Positions 47,427-57,351 of a DNA stretch of 64,000 nt are shown piece by piece. The number at the start of each line of letters is the position of its first letter. Position 1 is the stretch's first letter. The notes under the pieces were generated by a model, which saw only the letters and a program-made list of their open reading frames with translations, did not search any database and was not told where the DNA came from. A program made the position numbers and the translations under genes. Origin of the DNA: an uncultured Blautia sp. (GTDB taxonomy: Bacteria; Bacillota; Clostridia; Lachnospirales; Lachnospiraceae); contig NZ_CAKRNY010000008.1 in assembly GCF_934371575.1 (NCBI RefSeq), positions 1 through 64,000 of the forward strand, in the 5' to 3' direction.

Positions 47427-48280
47427 TATGCCTGCACCTCCTTAGATGATGTTGCACGAAGCTGGATCAATGCGATCACAACAACCAGTACAAAGAATAC
47501 AACAGCTTTTGCCTGGCCGATACCCTTCCATGCAGGGCCGCTTCGTCCGTAGAATGTATCGTAAATGTTCAGTGCCAGTAACTGTGACTGTTTTCCAGGA
47601 TCTCCGCCTGTAAGGGAAAGGTTCTGGTCGAACATCTTGAATCCGTTTGTAAGAGTAAGGAATGTACAAATTGTAACAGATGGCATGATCATCGGAATCT
47701 TGATTTTAAACAGGATCTGTGATGCGGTTGCGCCATCAATCTGTGCGGCCTCAATCAGATCCGGAGATACGTTATTAAGACCAGCTACATAAATGATCAT
47801 CATATATCCAATCTGCTGCCATAACAACAGGATGATCATTCCAATAAAACCATTTGTTGCTGACAACTTCAGAAGAGGCTGTCCCCACATGGAAAGCAGA
47901 CCGTTTAACAGTGTCTGCCAGATATAACCAAGTACAATACCACCGATCAGGTTCGGCATGAAAAATACAGTACGGAACACGTTTGTTCCTTTGAATCCTT
48001 TTGTCAAAGCCAGTGCAATGGAAAATGCCAGCACATTGATCAGAATACTGGAAACAAATGCGAATACAACGGTCAGCCAGAATGCATGACTGAAGTCACC
48101 GCCGATAAAAATTTTCTGATAGTTGGAAAGTCCAACCCAGACTACATCTTTTACAGTTGAAAATTTACAAAATGAAAGATAAATACCCCAGATAAACGGC
48201 CATAAGAAACCGATAATAAATGCAGCCAATGTTGGCAAAACAAATACCGGCCACCATTTTTTCAGAGATTTTCCTACCAT
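47426..48280 (-). CDS. ABC sugar transporter permease, MalF family (CUT1)
   Basis: 284 residues with six membrane spans. 'LLQWQQIGYMMIIYVAGLNNVSPDLIEAAQIDGATASQILFKIKIPMIM' contains the EAA-type loop. The N-terminal 'PVFVLPTLAAFIIGFLWPFIWGIYLSF' is a typical MalF first span. Follows the solute-binding gene after a 195-bp gap with a terminator-like hairpin; together with the MalG gene it forms the membrane channel of the importer. Confidence 0.93.
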   Translation of the reverse strand: MVGKSLKKWWPVFVLPTLAAFIIGFLWPFIWGIYLSFCKFSTVKDVVWVGLSNYQKIFIGGDFSHAFWLTVVFAFVSSILINVLAFSIALALTKGFKGTNVFRTVFFMPNLIGGIVLGYIWQTLLNGLLSMWGQPLLKLSATNGFIGMIILLLWQQIGYMMIIYVAGLNNVSPDLIEAAQIDGATASQILFKIKIPMIMPSVTICTFLTLTNGFKMFDQNLSLTGGDPGKQSQLLALNIYDTFYGRSGPAWKGIGQAKAVVFFVLVVVIALIQLRATSSKEVQA

Positions 48281-48360
48281 TTTTCACTCCTCCTTTTCCT
48301 GTTATGACACCTTTGCGGAAGGTTATCCGCCACCCCAAAAACATTACATCATTTTCCCAT

Positions 48361-48390
48361 TAAAACGGGGAGGCTGTAGTTCGCCTCCCC
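48361..48390 (-). terminator. Attenuating terminator between solute-binding protein and permease genes
   Basis: GGGGAGGC and GCCTCCCC (48367-48374 with 48383-48390) pair perfectly over 8 bp with an 8-nt loop, then TTTTAAT on the minus strand. Common between the binding protein and the permeases of CUT1 operons, where it makes binding protein the most abundant product. Confidence 0.75.
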
Positions 48391-48475
48391 ACCCTGTTCA
48401 CCATTCTATATTATGTCCTGAATTTCTCCTGGACATATTATATGCTGTTGGAAAGAAATTTATTACCTGTTACGA

Positions 48476-49753
48476 TTATTCGGAAAGAGCTTTCTCAGTT
48501 GCCCAATTGTCAACGAATGCGGAAACTACATCATCCCAGGAACCGCTTCCTGCTGCATATAATGTAAGTGCTGTACCAAGACCGTTCTTCCACTCTTCAG
48601 ATGGCATTGTTGTGAAGTTCCATGATACAGGTGTAAGACCAGCTGCTGTATACTCTGCATCCTGTTTTACAAATACGTTTGTGGACTCCTGTGCTGTTTT
48701 GAAAGGAATTGTGAAGCCCATGTCTTCTGACATAGCCTTTGTTCCATCCTCAGAAGTTACACACCAGTTCATGAAATCAAGTGTTGCCTGGATATCTTCC
48801 TCGGAAGCTTCTTTGTTTACACACCAGAAGTTCTCTGTACCAGTTGCAAGGCCTTCGTTCTCATCATCAACACCGAAGTAAATCGGGATCATAGCCAGCT
48901 CGTCATCGCCGTATGTCTTGGACAGTTCGCCATATTCCCAGGAACCATTCTGATAGAATACTGCATCTCCATTGATGAACTCGTTACGGGAGTCATCTGC
49001 TGTCTTAGCGGAAAGCTCTGCTCCATCGCAGGTAGAATCTGTGATGTAAAGATCAAATACGTTCTTATAGTTATCAAGGTATGTTCCCTTGATTGCATCT
49101 GTATCATCGATGCCATCTGCCTGATACTCATAGTAGATTGGAAGGTTTGCAAGGTGTGTTTTGAATCTCCAGTCAGAGGATCCGTCCATACCAGCACTTG
49201 TGAAAGCACCCTTTACTCCAAGCTCATCTTTTCTTGCCTGGATGTCATCAGCAACCTTTTTCAGATCATCAAAGCTCTTGATATCGTCTACTGTGTAACC
49301 AGCTTTTTCCAGTAAGGTTTTGTTTACGATCAGTCCATAAGACTCGATTACATATGCAATACCATCAACTGCATCACCGTCTTTTACAGTGTAAGCATCA
49401 GATGTAAGCTGTGAGTAGATATCAGATCCGGACAGATCATAGCAGTAATCCTTCCAGTTCTTAAGTCCTACAGGTCCGTTTACCTGGAAAAGTGTAGGAG
49501 CATCGCTCTTAGCCATCTCAGACTGAAGTGTGGTCTCATACTGTCCGGAAGCTGCTGTAACAACTGTTACCGGAACGCCTGTTTCTTCTGTATATTTTGC
49601 TGCCAGGTTCTGCCATGCTTCATCCTGCTCTGGTTTGAAGTTTAAGTAGTAAACCTTTCCAGCTGCATCATCAGCCATAACCGGTAATGCCGGTACCATA
49701 GAAGCTGCCATAACTGCGCTAAGTCCCATTGCTGCGATTTTTCTCATCTTCAT
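48476..49753 (-). CDS. ABC sugar transporter substrate-binding protein (CUT1)
   Basis: 425 residues. A signal peptide (MKMRKIAAMGLSAVMAASMVPALPVMA) without lipobox Cys, cleaved near VMADDA, so a secreted rather than lipidated form is predicted, unusual for Gram-positive CUT1 proteins; a downstream anchor was not found. Mature protein has 'AWQNLAAKYTEETGVPVTVVTAASGQYETTLQSEMAKSDAPTLFQVNG', 'DGDAVDGIAYVIESYGLIVNK' and 'FWCVNKEASEEDIQATLDFMNWCVTSEDG', typical family 1 solute-binding motifs. First gene of the importer operon. Confidence 0.92.
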   Translation of the reverse strand: MKMRKIAAMGLSAVMAASMVPALPVMADDAAGKVYYLNFKPEQDEAWQNLAAKYTEETGVPVTVVTAASGQYETTLQSEMAKSDAPTLFQVNGPVGLKNWKDYCYDLSGSDIYSQLTSDAYTVKDGDAVDGIAYVIESYGLIVNKTLLEKAGYTVDDIKSFDDLKKVADDIQARKDELGVKGAFTSAGMDGSSDWRFKTHLANLPIYYEYQADGIDDTDAIKGTYLDNYKNVFDLYITDSTCDGAELSAKTADDSRNEFINGDAVFYQNGSWEYGELSKTYGDDELAMIPIYFGVDDENEGLATGTENFWCVNKEASEEDIQATLDFMNWCVTSEDGTKAMSEDMGFTIPFKTAQESTNVFVKQDAEYTAAGLTPVSWNFTTMPSEEWKNGLGTALTLYAAGSGSWDDVVSAFVDNWATEKALSE

Positions 49754-49772
49754 AATTTTACTCTCCTTTTCT

Positions 49773-49790
49773 TTGAGAACCGTTTCTTAA
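49773..49790. promoter_or_regulatory. LacI-type operator candidate before the importer operon
   Basis: TTGAGAACCGTTTCTTAA, a palindrome with 7 of 9 half-site positions matched around a central CG, as for LacI-family operators. It does not match the canonical cre site in register. It lies about 20 bp upstream of the solute-binding gene, after the promoter. Confidence 0.4.
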
Positions 49791-49940
49791 GATGTTTATA
49801 TAATACTGATTTTTCTGTTAAAAAACCATGATAAAAAATCAAGAAACATGTTCATTTTTTTAGAGAGTAAAATTTGAATATGGATATATTGTCACAATTT
49901 GTATAAAAAAAGGAACACATATAAGTGATCCTTTTCCAAC

Positions 49941-49975
49941 TTATAAAGAGGGGACTGCAAATCGCAGTCCCCTCT
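49941..49975 (-). terminator. Terminator of the fba gene
   Basis: AGAGGGGACTGC (49947-49958) pairs perfectly with GCAGTCCCCTCT (49964-49975), a 12-bp stem with a short loop, followed on the minus strand by TTATAA. Located 30 bp past the fba stop. Confidence 0.75.
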
Positions 49976-50004
49976 TAGTCCGCATATACGGAGAAAAATT
50001 ATAT

Positions 50005-50874
50005 TCAGGCTTTTCCAACGGATCCGAAGATTTCCATTTTCTCTTTAACAGTAGCCTTGATTGCATCGAAGCCAGGTGCAAGAAGCTTACGTGGGTCATA
50101 TCCTTTACCCTGCTCATCTTTACCTTCCTCAATGTATTTACGTGTAGCTGCTGCAAAAGAAAGCTGGCACTCTGTATTTACGTTAATCTTAGAAACTCCA
50201 AGATCAATAGCTTTCTTGATCATGTCTGTAGGAATACCTGTACCACCATGAAGTACTAACGGCATATCGCCTGTAAGCTGCTGGATTGCATCCAGAGTCT
50301 CAAAGCTTAAGCCCTTCCAGTTAGCCGGATATTTACCATGAATGTTACCGATACCTGCTGCAAGGAAATCGATACCAAGATCAGCAATCATCTTGCATTC
50401 CTTAGGATCTGCACACTCACCCATACCAACAACGCCGTCTTCCTCACCACCGATGGAGCCAACCTCTGCCTCTAAGGACATTCCGTGCTCTCTTGTGATC
50501 TTAACCAGTTCTTCAGTCTTAGCAACGTTCTCTTCGATCGGGTAATGGGAACCATCGAACATAATGGAGGAGAATCCAGCCTCAACACACTTCAGGCATC
50601 CTTCATAGGAACCGTGATCCAGATGAAGAGCTACCGGAACAGTAATATTCAGTTCTTCCAGCATTCCGTTAACCATACCAACAACAGTCTTATAACCTGC
50701 CATATACTTACCTGCACCCTCAGAAACACCCAGGATAACCGGGGAGTTCAGTTCCTGTGCTGTAAGCAGGATAGCCTTAGTCCACTCAAGGTTGTTGATA
50801 TTGAACTGTCCGACTGCATAATGTCCAGCTTTTGCTTTTTTAAGCATCTCTGTTGCATTCACTAACTTACTCAT
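50005..50874 (-). CDS. fba: Fructose-1,6-bisphosphate aldolase, class II
   Basis: 289 residues from ATG at 50874 (MSKLVNATEMLKKAKAGHYAV), with GGAGGAATTTTATC before it. Class II (zinc) aldolase motifs: 'VALHLDHGSYEGC' with the catalytic/zinc His and Asp, 'SIMFDGSHYPIEEN', 'GIGNIHGKYP' with a zinc His, and 'LVLHGGTGIP' with the second zinc His. Active as FBP aldolase in glycolysis; a tagatose-bisphosphate aldolase role is a less likely alternative because the sequence is the short fba-type. Monocistronic, with its own terminator. Confidence 0.93.
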   Translation of the reverse strand: MSKLVNATEMLKKAKAGHYAVGQFNINNLEWTKAILLTAQELNSPVILGVSEGAGKYMAGYKTVVGMVNGMLEELNITVPVALHLDHGSYEGCLKCVEAGFSSIMFDGSHYPIEENVAKTEELVKITREHGMSLEAEVGSIGGEEDGVVGMGECADPKECKMIADLGIDFLAAGIGNIHGKYPANWKGLSFETLDAIQQLTGDMPLVLHGGTGIPTDMIKKAIDLGVSKINVNTECQLSFAAATRKYIEEGKDEQGKGYDPRKLLAPGFDAIKATVKEKMEIFGSVGKA

Positions 50875-51013
50875 GATAAAATTCCTCCTATCTTTTGGAA
50901 ACACCTTAACTATTTCCATCGTTTGTAGTTTAGCAGATTTTCCCCAATTCGTCTACCTCTTTGAAAAAAATTTCAAAATCATTTCCACATAAGACCATTT
51001 TTTCCTATCATTC

Positions 51014-53146
51014 TTATTCTTCTACGAAAATAGTCGGATTCTCGCACTTGTGATACAGTACCATAGCACCAAATGCCGGCATCGGTACGTTGATCACTCC
51101 TGCCTTAGCCGTATATTCATATTCTTCTGTAGTATATCCATCGCGATATGACAGCATGATTCTTTTTAATACAGAATCCTTCAGCCTGCTGATTCCCGTC
51201 TTCCAAACCTCAATCTCAACCTCACGATCCTCATTTCGGTTGTTCAGGATCACGATCATTCTCTCATCATAAGAGAATCTTCCGAAGCAAAGCCCCTGAT
51301 AGTCATTCCAGAGGAATACTAAAGAACCATTGTTAAGGAACTTATACTGTTTATGAAGTCGGATCATATCCCTGTGAAACGCAATCATCATCTGATCCTC
51401 ATTTCCCCAAGGATATGTTCTCCTGTTATCCGGATCTGTAAAACCACAGACACCTGCCTCATCTCCATAATAGACAGTAGGTGCACCTGGCCAGGTCATC
51501 TGTACCACAACACCCTCACGCATAACTGCCGGATTAATATTCTGGGATGCCGCCTCTGCACCTGCATAGGAAATTCGTCCAACACGGCGATTGGTTCTTG
51601 TCAGGAATCTGGAATGGTCATGGTTTGACAGCTCATTCATGGATGTATACAGAGCAGACATATGAAGCGCTCTCATATGCGTCTTCATGGCTCCGATAAA
51701 GGCGTCACTGTTTCCATAAAGATCATCCCGGCACTCATCACTGTGCTTCTCCATTCCTGTAAGGAACCAGGTCAGCGGCTCCATAAAGGCATCGTAGTTC
51801 ATAACAGTATCCCATTCATCTCCCTGCAGCCAGCTCTCAGGATTACCGTAATGCTCTGCAAGAATGATGGCATTTGGATTTGCTTCTTTCACTGCTTTTC
51901 TGAAATCTTTCCAGAACTGATGGTTAAAGCTGTTACTGTGACCAAGATCTGCTGCCACATCCAGTCTCCAGCCATCCACATTATATGGCGGGGATACCCA
52001 CTTTTTACCAATCGCAAGAATCTTGTCATAAAGATCCCTGGAAGCCTCATAATTCAACTTCGGCAGGGTGTCATGGGTCCACCATCCATCATAAGTAGGA
52101 TTATATGGCCAACGGTTTTCATCATAAAAATTAAAGTAATATCTGTACGGACTGTCTGCTGAAATATAAGCTCCCTTTGGATATCCCTCCTGATTCTCAT
52201 AAATCCGCTCTCTATCCATCCATTTGTTAAAGGAACCACAATGGTTGAATACACCATCCAGGATCACCTTCATGCCTCTCTTATGAATTTCCTCCACAAG
52301 CTTTGCAAACAGCTCATTACTTGCCTCCAGATTACGCTTATCCGTCACGCGCTTAATAAATTTCTGTGCATGGGCATTCTCCCTGTCACCCTCATTCAGA
52401 AGACCGCCCTCCATGTCTTCCACAATCTTTCCATAGTGAGGATCCACATATTCATAATCCTGAATATCATACTTATGGTTGCTGGGAGAAACGAAAATAG
52501 GATTCAGATAAAGTACCTCTACTCCAAGATCCTGCAGATAATCCAGCTTATCCATAATCCCCTGAAGGTCGCCGCCATAAAACTCACGAACTCCCATAAC
52601 TGCCGGAATCTTTCCCCAGTCTCTGACTCTTGAAGTCATATCACCAATATAAAAATACTCTCTGTCTTCCACATCATTAGTGGGATCCCCATTGCAGAAA
52701 CGATCCACAAAAATCTGATACATAACTGCACCTTTTGCCCACTCCGGTGTATCATACCCCGGATAGATTTCAAATTCAAGGCGCTCCTCATGATTCATGG
52801 AAACACCCTGGTAATTATAATAACAGGTTACCCAGCCATAAACTATCTCAAAATGATACCGGATAATTTCCTCTCCCATAATAATGGAAGTTTCGTAATA
52901 ATCGAATCCGTTTGATTTTGCGCAGCGCTCCATCTGCTGGCGCTTACCGTCATAAACCAGATAAACCATATCGACATTATTACGCTTGGTACGGAAGCGA
53001 ATACGGACTTTGTCTCCTGTTTTGGGATTTGACGGACAGCGATAATAATCAGAACCATCGCTGAACAATGCCTCTGTATTCAAAACCGGCCTCATATTTA
53101 ATATATATTGCATTTTCTTCATTATATCTGCATTATTACAATCCAT
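51014..53146 (-). CDS. Alpha-amylase family glycoside hydrolase GH13 (neopullulanase-like)
   Basis: 710 residues. The N-terminal 130 residues form a CBM34-like domain. Catalytic barrel: 'DGVFNHCG' (motif I, near 298), 'GWRLDVAAD' with nucleophile Asp396, 'IILAEHYG' with acid/base Glu431 and 'LSNHDHS' with Asp510. The C-terminal 110 residues are a beta domain. No signal peptide, so it is cytoplasmic and would act on imported maltodextrins, like neopullulanase or maltogenic amylases (GH13_20). It shares direction with the sugar importer region. No strong terminator seen at its end before fba. Confidence 0.9.
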   Translation of the reverse strand: MDCNNADIMKKMQYILNMRPVLNTEALFSDGSDYYRCPSNPKTGDKVRIRFRTKRNNVDMVYLVYDGKRQQMERCAKSNGFDYYETSIIMGEEIIRYHFEIVYGWVTCYYNYQGVSMNHEERLEFEIYPGYDTPEWAKGAVMYQIFVDRFCNGDPTNDVEDREYFYIGDMTSRVRDWGKIPAVMGVREFYGGDLQGIMDKLDYLQDLGVEVLYLNPIFVSPSNHKYDIQDYEYVDPHYGKIVEDMEGGLLNEGDRENAHAQKFIKRVTDKRNLEASNELFAKLVEEIHKRGMKVILDGVFNHCGSFNKWMDRERIYENQEGYPKGAYISADSPYRYYFNFYDENRWPYNPTYDGWWTHDTLPKLNYEASRDLYDKILAIGKKWVSPPYNVDGWRLDVAADLGHSNSFNHQFWKDFRKAVKEANPNAIILAEHYGNPESWLQGDEWDTVMNYDAFMEPLTWFLTGMEKHSDECRDDLYGNSDAFIGAMKTHMRALHMSALYTSMNELSNHDHSRFLTRTNRRVGRISYAGAEAASQNINPAVMREGVVVQMTWPGAPTVYYGDEAGVCGFTDPDNRRTYPWGNEDQMMIAFHRDMIRLHKQYKFLNNGSLVFLWNDYQGLCFGRFSYDERMIVILNNRNEDREVEIEVWKTGISRLKDSVLKRIMLSYRDGYTTEEYEYTAKAGVINVPMPAFGAMVLYHKCENPTIFVEE

Positions 53147-53497
53147 AACATCCCTCTTTCATATAATTAACGCTTTATAATTTATTGTAACTGAAATCCA
53201 GCGTTTCCACAACAGCTAAAATTCGGTTTATTCTCCAAACTTCCGCCCATCTTACCGACGATTTCACCAAATGTCATTCACCATGACACAGAACTGTAAC
53301 CGCCAGAGTTTTTTCGCCCCTTAACGTAAAAAAGACAGCCGGTAAAAGCTGTCTTTTTTGGAGAAGGTATTTCTTCTTATGGGGTGTAGCAAAAACTATA
53401 TAATGTATTGGGGGGTTTTTACGATGTATATAATACCATGTGTCTATCAAAAAGTGTGCACAAACTTCACAAAAATCGCCATTACTTTTTGTGCATG
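53147..53497. other. Intergenic stretch between the amylase and ftsH
   Basis: No gene. It holds the terminator at 53328-53359 and, nearer ftsH, an imperfect long inverted repeat (TGCACAAA...TTTGTGCA, about 53457-53495 on the plus strand) followed on the minus strand by CTTTTTGAT, which may be the ftsH terminator. The amylase promoter should lie at about 53150-53320 but no consensus hexamers stand out. Confidence 0.5.
53328..53359. terminator. Strong bidirectional terminator between ftsH and the amylase gene
   Basis: AAAAAAGACAGC pairs perfectly with GCTGTCTTTTTT (53328-53339 with 53348-53359) around an 8-nt loop. U-runs on both strands. On the minus strand it ends transcription coming from ftsH. 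Confidence 0.85.
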
Positions 53498-55348
53498 TTA
53501 TATACTCTCGTTTGTTTTTCCCTCTTTTTCCATTGTAAAAAGTGCTTCAAACTCTTCCCGATGCACCTTTTCCTTCTCGAGAAGCAACTTCGCACAACCA
53601 TGAAGAACCTCCATATGCTCAGAAATAATTTTCTTCGCATTATCATGGCACTCCTCTATTATACTATGCATTTCACTGTCAATTGCCTTTGCAACATCCT
53701 CACTGTAGCCACGGGTATGTGCCAGATCCCTGCCGATAAATACCTCATCTTCATCATCCCCATAGGAAATAAGACCAATCTTATCAGACATACCATACTT
53801 TGTCACCATGGCACGCGCCTCGCTGGTAGCACGCTTGATATCATTTGAAGCGCCGGTTGTAATGTCTCCAAAGATCAGCTCCTCAGCCACACGGCCGCCA
53901 AGAAGTGTGGTAATATCCTGAAGCATCTTGCCTCTTGTGTTAAACATTTCATCATTTTCAGGAAGAGGCATGGTATATCCGGCAGCTCCCATTCCTGTAG
54001 GAATAATAGAAATGGTATAAACAGGTTCCATATCCGGCAGTACATGGAATAAAATAGCATGACCTGCCTCATGGTAAGCTGTGATTCTCTTCTCCTTCTC
54101 GGAGATCACCTTACTCTTCTTCTCTGCACCGATACCCACCTTAATAAATGCATTTTTAATATCCTTCTGACGAATAAATGCATGCCCTCTTCTTGCTGCT
54201 GCAATAGCAGCCTCATTCATCAGGTTCTCAAGATCAGCGCCTGTAAATCCAGCTGTAGTCTGGGCAATCTGCTTCAGATTCACATCCTCACCAAGCGGTT
54301 TATCCTTGGCATGAACATGGAGGATTTCCTCTCTTCCCTTAATATCAGGACGCCCAACACCGACCTTACGGTCAAAACGTCCCGGACGAAGGATTGCCGG
54401 ATCCAGAATATCCACACGGTTTGTAGCTGCCATCACAATGATTCCTTCATTTACTCCGAAACCATCCATTTCCACAAGGAGCTGATTCAGAGTCTGCTCT
54501 CTCTCATCATGACCACCGCCCATACCAGTTCCACGCTGTCTTGCAACTGCATCAATCTCATCAATAAAAATAATACATGGTGCGTGACGCTTACCCTCTT
54601 CAAAAAGATCCCTTACACGGGAAGCACCTACACCAACAAACATCTCCACAAAATCAGAACCGGAAATAGAGAAAAACGGAACTCCCGCTTCCCCTGCAAC
54701 AGCCTTGGCAAGAAGGGTTTTACCTGTTCCAGGAGGGCCTACGAGAATCACACCTTTCGGAATTCTGGCTCCTACCTTTGTATATTTCTGAGGATCCTTC
54801 AGGAAATCTACAACCTCCTTCAGTTCCTCCTTTTCTTCCTCCAGACCGGCTACATTCTGGAAGGTTACTTTCTTATCATCCGGCATAGACATTCTTGCCC
54901 TGCTTTTACCGAAATTCATCATCTTGGCATTGGTACCGCCACCTCCGCCTGACATCTGACGAGTCATCATCAGCATAAGAAAGATGAGCAGACCACAGGA
55001 AAGAAGCACTGGAAATACAGAGTTCAAAAAAACACTCTGCTTCGGTACATCCTCCACGGCAGGATCTAGCCCGTTCTCACGAAGAAGCTGCTCTGCCTCA
55101 TTTACATCTGCCACATAAATACGCTTCTGTCCCTCGTCTTTCACATTCACGACCACAGAACCGGTTGGAACCTCACTGTTCTGATGAATCGAGGCACTGG
55201 TCACTCTACCATCCGTCACCGCCTGCTCCAGCTGTCCATAGGTATAATCACTCTGGACAGTAACCTGATTGTTCAAATACAGGTAGCCTGCGATCAACGC
55301 TACGACCAATACAAGATACAAGCCAATTCTGCCTGACTGCTTATTCAC
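53498..55348 (-). CDS. ftsH: ATP-dependent zinc metalloprotease FtsH
   Basis: 616 residues, GTG start with AAAGGAG upstream. Two membrane spans ([16 protein letters not shown] near 10-25 and [18 protein letters not shown] near 111-128) flank a small extracellular loop. AAA+ module: Walker A GPPGTGKT (204-211), Walker B 'IIFIDEIDA', SRH '[20 protein letters not shown]'. Zinc protease HEAGH at 426-430 and the distal acidic zinc ligand further downstream. Length is normal for FtsH. It degrades membrane and regulatory proteins, including Spo0A-pathway factors in Bacillus. End of the spoIIE-tilS-hpt-ftsH block. Confidence 0.97.
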   Translation of the reverse strand: MNKQSGRIGLYLVLVVALIAGYLYLNNQVTVQSDYTYGQLEQAVTDGRVTSASIHQNSEVPTGSVVVNVKDEGQKRIYVADVNEAEQLLRENGLDPAVEDVPKQSVFLNSVFPVLLSCGLLIFLMLMMTRQMSGGGGGTNAKMMNFGKSRARMSMPDDKKVTFQNVAGLEEEKEELKEVVDFLKDPQKYTKVGARIPKGVILVGPPGTGKTLLAKAVAGEAGVPFFSISGSDFVEMFVGVGASRVRDLFEEGKRHAPCIIFIDEIDAVARQRGTGMGGGHDEREQTLNQLLVEMDGFGVNEGIIVMAATNRVDILDPAILRPGRFDRKVGVGRPDIKGREEILHVHAKDKPLGEDVNLKQIAQTTAGFTGADLENLMNEAAIAAARRGHAFIRQKDIKNAFIKVGIGAEKKSKVISEKEKRITAYHEAGHAILFHVLPDMEPVYTISIIPTGMGAAGYTMPLPENDEMFNTRGKMLQDITTLLGGRVAEELIFGDITTGASNDIKRATSEARAMVTKYGMSDKIGLISYGDDEDEVFIGRDLAHTRGYSEDVAKAIDSEMHSIIEECHDNAKKIISEHMEVLHGCAKLLLEKEKVHREEFEALFTMEKEGKTNESI

Positions 55349-55364
55349 TTGTATAATTCTCCTT

Positions 55365-55892
55365 TCATTCGAACTCTACCACTCCGATATATGGCAGATT
55401 TCTGTATTTCTGGGCATAATCAAGACCATAACCCACAACAAATTCATCCGGAATATTGAAACAGCAGTAATCCACATCAACACCTTCTACCACTCTGCGA
55501 TCCGGTTTATCCAGTAAAGTACAGAGTTTAACGCTGTTAGGATTACGTCTTTTCAGAACATCCAGCAGATAGCTTAATGTTCTTCCGGAATCAATAATAT
55601 CCTCTACAACAAGAACTTCTTTATCCTCAAGCGGCTGATCCAGATCTTTGACAATCTTTACAACTCCGCTTGATTTTGTGTCATCTCCGTAACTGGAAAC
55701 AGACATGAAATCAAGAGTTACAGGTATTGTAATCCTTTTAGCCAGCTCACACATAAAGAACACTCCGCCCTTAAGGACACAGATCATGTGGATCTCTTTC
55801 CCCTTGTATTCTTCACTGATCTGGGCTGCCACTTCACAGATTCTCTTTTCCACAGTTTCCTCATCCAGTAAAACTCTGATTTTTTCACTCAT
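55365..55892 (-). CDS. hpt: Hypoxanthine phosphoribosyltransferase
   Basis: 175 residues from ATG at 55892 (MSEKIRVLLDEE); an ATG three codons earlier is closer to GGAGGAA but too close for a normal site. PRTase signature 'VLVVEDIIDSGRTLSYLLDVL' (near 98-118) binds the PRPP ribose-5-phosphate; 'HMICVLKGGVFFMCELAK' and 'SVSSYGDDT' are also family features; C-terminal 'NIPDEFVVGYGLDYAQKYRNLPYIGVV' is characteristic of HPRT. It salvages hypoxanthine/guanine. In Bacillus the tilS-hprT-ftsH order is the same; its stop/start overlap with tilS is 8 bp. Confidence 0.96.
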   Translation of the reverse strand: MSEKIRVLLDEETVEKRICEVAAQISEEYKGKEIHMICVLKGGVFFMCELAKRITIPVTLDFMSVSSYGDDTKSSGVVKIVKDLDQPLEDKEVLVVEDIIDSGRTLSYLLDVLKRRNPNSVKLCTLLDKPDRRVVEGVDVDYCCFNIPDEFVVGYGLDYAQKYRNLPYIGVVEFE

Positions 55893-57309
55893 GATTATCA
55901 TTTCCTCCTTGGTATTGTATTTCTAATATTCTCCTTGTTCTGGGAGTAATTTTATAATTCTCGTTTATTCTGCCTCCCACCACCCACAAGACCTCAGAAC
56001 CGGCGCACAGAAGCAAGATACTGTCTCTTTCTTCTGATGGAATCTTCTCATCTATGAAATAACGGTTCAGCTTTTTACGGCCTCCTCTGTTATCTACAAC
56101 GAGAAAATCTCCCGACTGTCTGGTGCGAATGGACAATTCCTGTTTTATTTTATCATAATCCAGCCATTTCGTATACTTTTTTTCTTCAATCTTCTGCCCT
56201 TCATAGAAAAATATTTTCAGGATCCATCTGTCTGCAGGCAAAAATCCCTGCTCTCCCGCATTTTCCATATCCTCACGCCGCAGTGGGATTCCCTCTTGCA
56301 AAGGTAACTGTTTCGCTTCTGTTTTTCTCAGCAAAATTCCACCATATGTTCTGACAGCTTCCAGATCATATGGTAAAATTATCTTTCGTCCTACCTGAAG
56401 CTTTAAAAGCTTCTCCACATTTTTTACGTGAATACGGGTAAAATCCTTACGTTTTCCTGCCAGTTTCTCAAAAACCTGAAGCACACCGTAAGATGCCACA
56501 ACAGGCTCTTCCTTCCAGAATTCCTCAAAAAGAAAGATTCCCTGTTTTCGCTTTTCTCCATACTTTTTCACAAGAGCCTCACCCTGACATGAAAGATATT
56601 GCTCCACTTCACTAACCATTTCTGCTGTCTCTGCCATATGATGGACAGACGCCGGATTGATCTGATTCTCCAAAACAGGCAATACCTGATGTCTCAGCCG
56701 GTTTCTCGTATAATCGTCTGTAAGATTGGTACTGTCTGTCACATAAGGAATCTGTTCTTCCATTAAATACTTAACAATTTCCTGTTTATTTAAACACAAA
56801 ATCGGACGAATGATCTGGTCCCGCACTGGCTGGATAGCTGCCAGTCCTTTCACACCTGTTCCCCGGCATAGATTATGGAGCAGTGTCTCCGCCACATCAT
56901 TTTCATTGTGGGCAAGAGCAATACGAACTCTTGCTTTTTCTGCCAAATTCACGGAAAAATCCTCAGCTGCTCTGGAAAAAGCATCCTGTCTTACCCTTCT
57001 TCCAGCTTCCTCATGCCCAATTTTCCACTTTTTTGCAAGCTCTGGCACAAAATAGTGATAACACAAAAACGGAATTCCCCATTTCCTGCAGGACTCTTTC
57101 ACAAATTGTTCATCCCTGTCAGCTTCCTCGCCGCGGATACCATGATGCACATGTACCGCACACAATGAAAAAGGCACTTCATTCTGATATCTTTTTAACA
57201 ATGCCAGCAATGCCATGGAATCCCCACCGCCGGAAACACCTGCAAGAACCATATCTCCGTTCTCTATCATTCCATGCTCTTTAATATATGCTTTTATCTT
57301 CTGATACAT
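55885..57309 (-). CDS. tilS: tRNA(Ile)-lysidine synthetase
   Basis: 474 residues, within the normal TilS range. N-terminal PP-loop 'LAGVSGGGDSMALLALL' (SGGxDS, residues 23-34) and 'VHVHHGIRGEEADRDEQFV'; 'ALAHNENDVAETLLHNLCRGTGVKG' and 'DSTNLTDDYTRNRLRHQVLPVL' are the usual TilS motifs. C-terminal 'LSIRTRQSGDFLVVDNRGGRKKLNRYFIDEKIP' is the TilS-C substrate-recognition domain. It modifies C34 of tRNA-Ile(CAU) to lysidine, an essential reaction. Confidence 0.96.
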   Translation of the reverse strand: MYQKIKAYIKEHGMIENGDMVLAGVSGGGDSMALLALLKRYQNEVPFSLCAVHVHHGIRGEEADRDEQFVKESCRKWGIPFLCYHYFVPELAKKWKIGHEEAGRRVRQDAFSRAAEDFSVNLAEKARVRIALAHNENDVAETLLHNLCRGTGVKGLAAIQPVRDQIIRPILCLNKQEIVKYLMEEQIPYVTDSTNLTDDYTRNRLRHQVLPVLENQINPASVHHMAETAEMVSEVEQYLSCQGEALVKKYGEKRKQGIFLFEEFWKEEPVVASYGVLQVFEKLAGKRKDFTRIHVKNVEKLLKLQVGRKIILPYDLEAVRTYGGILLRKTEAKQLPLQEGIPLRREDMENAGEQGFLPADRWILKIFFYEGQKIEEKKYTKWLDYDKIKQELSIRTRQSGDFLVVDNRGGRKKLNRYFIDEKIPSEERDSILLLCAGSEVLWVVGGRINENYKITPRTRRILEIQYQGGNDNHE

Positions 57310-57351
57310 ACTATCTCAGCCTCTAATATTACATTTTCTTCCAAACACATT

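Noticed and set aside
49773-49790. Catabolite (cre) site for the sugar operon
   Set aside because: The central CG does not align with the cre consensus in register; kept only as a general LacI-type operator candidate.
53358-53603. Plus-strand protein between the amylase and ftsH
   Set aside because: Composition is random, it overlaps the ftsH end and has no ribosome site.
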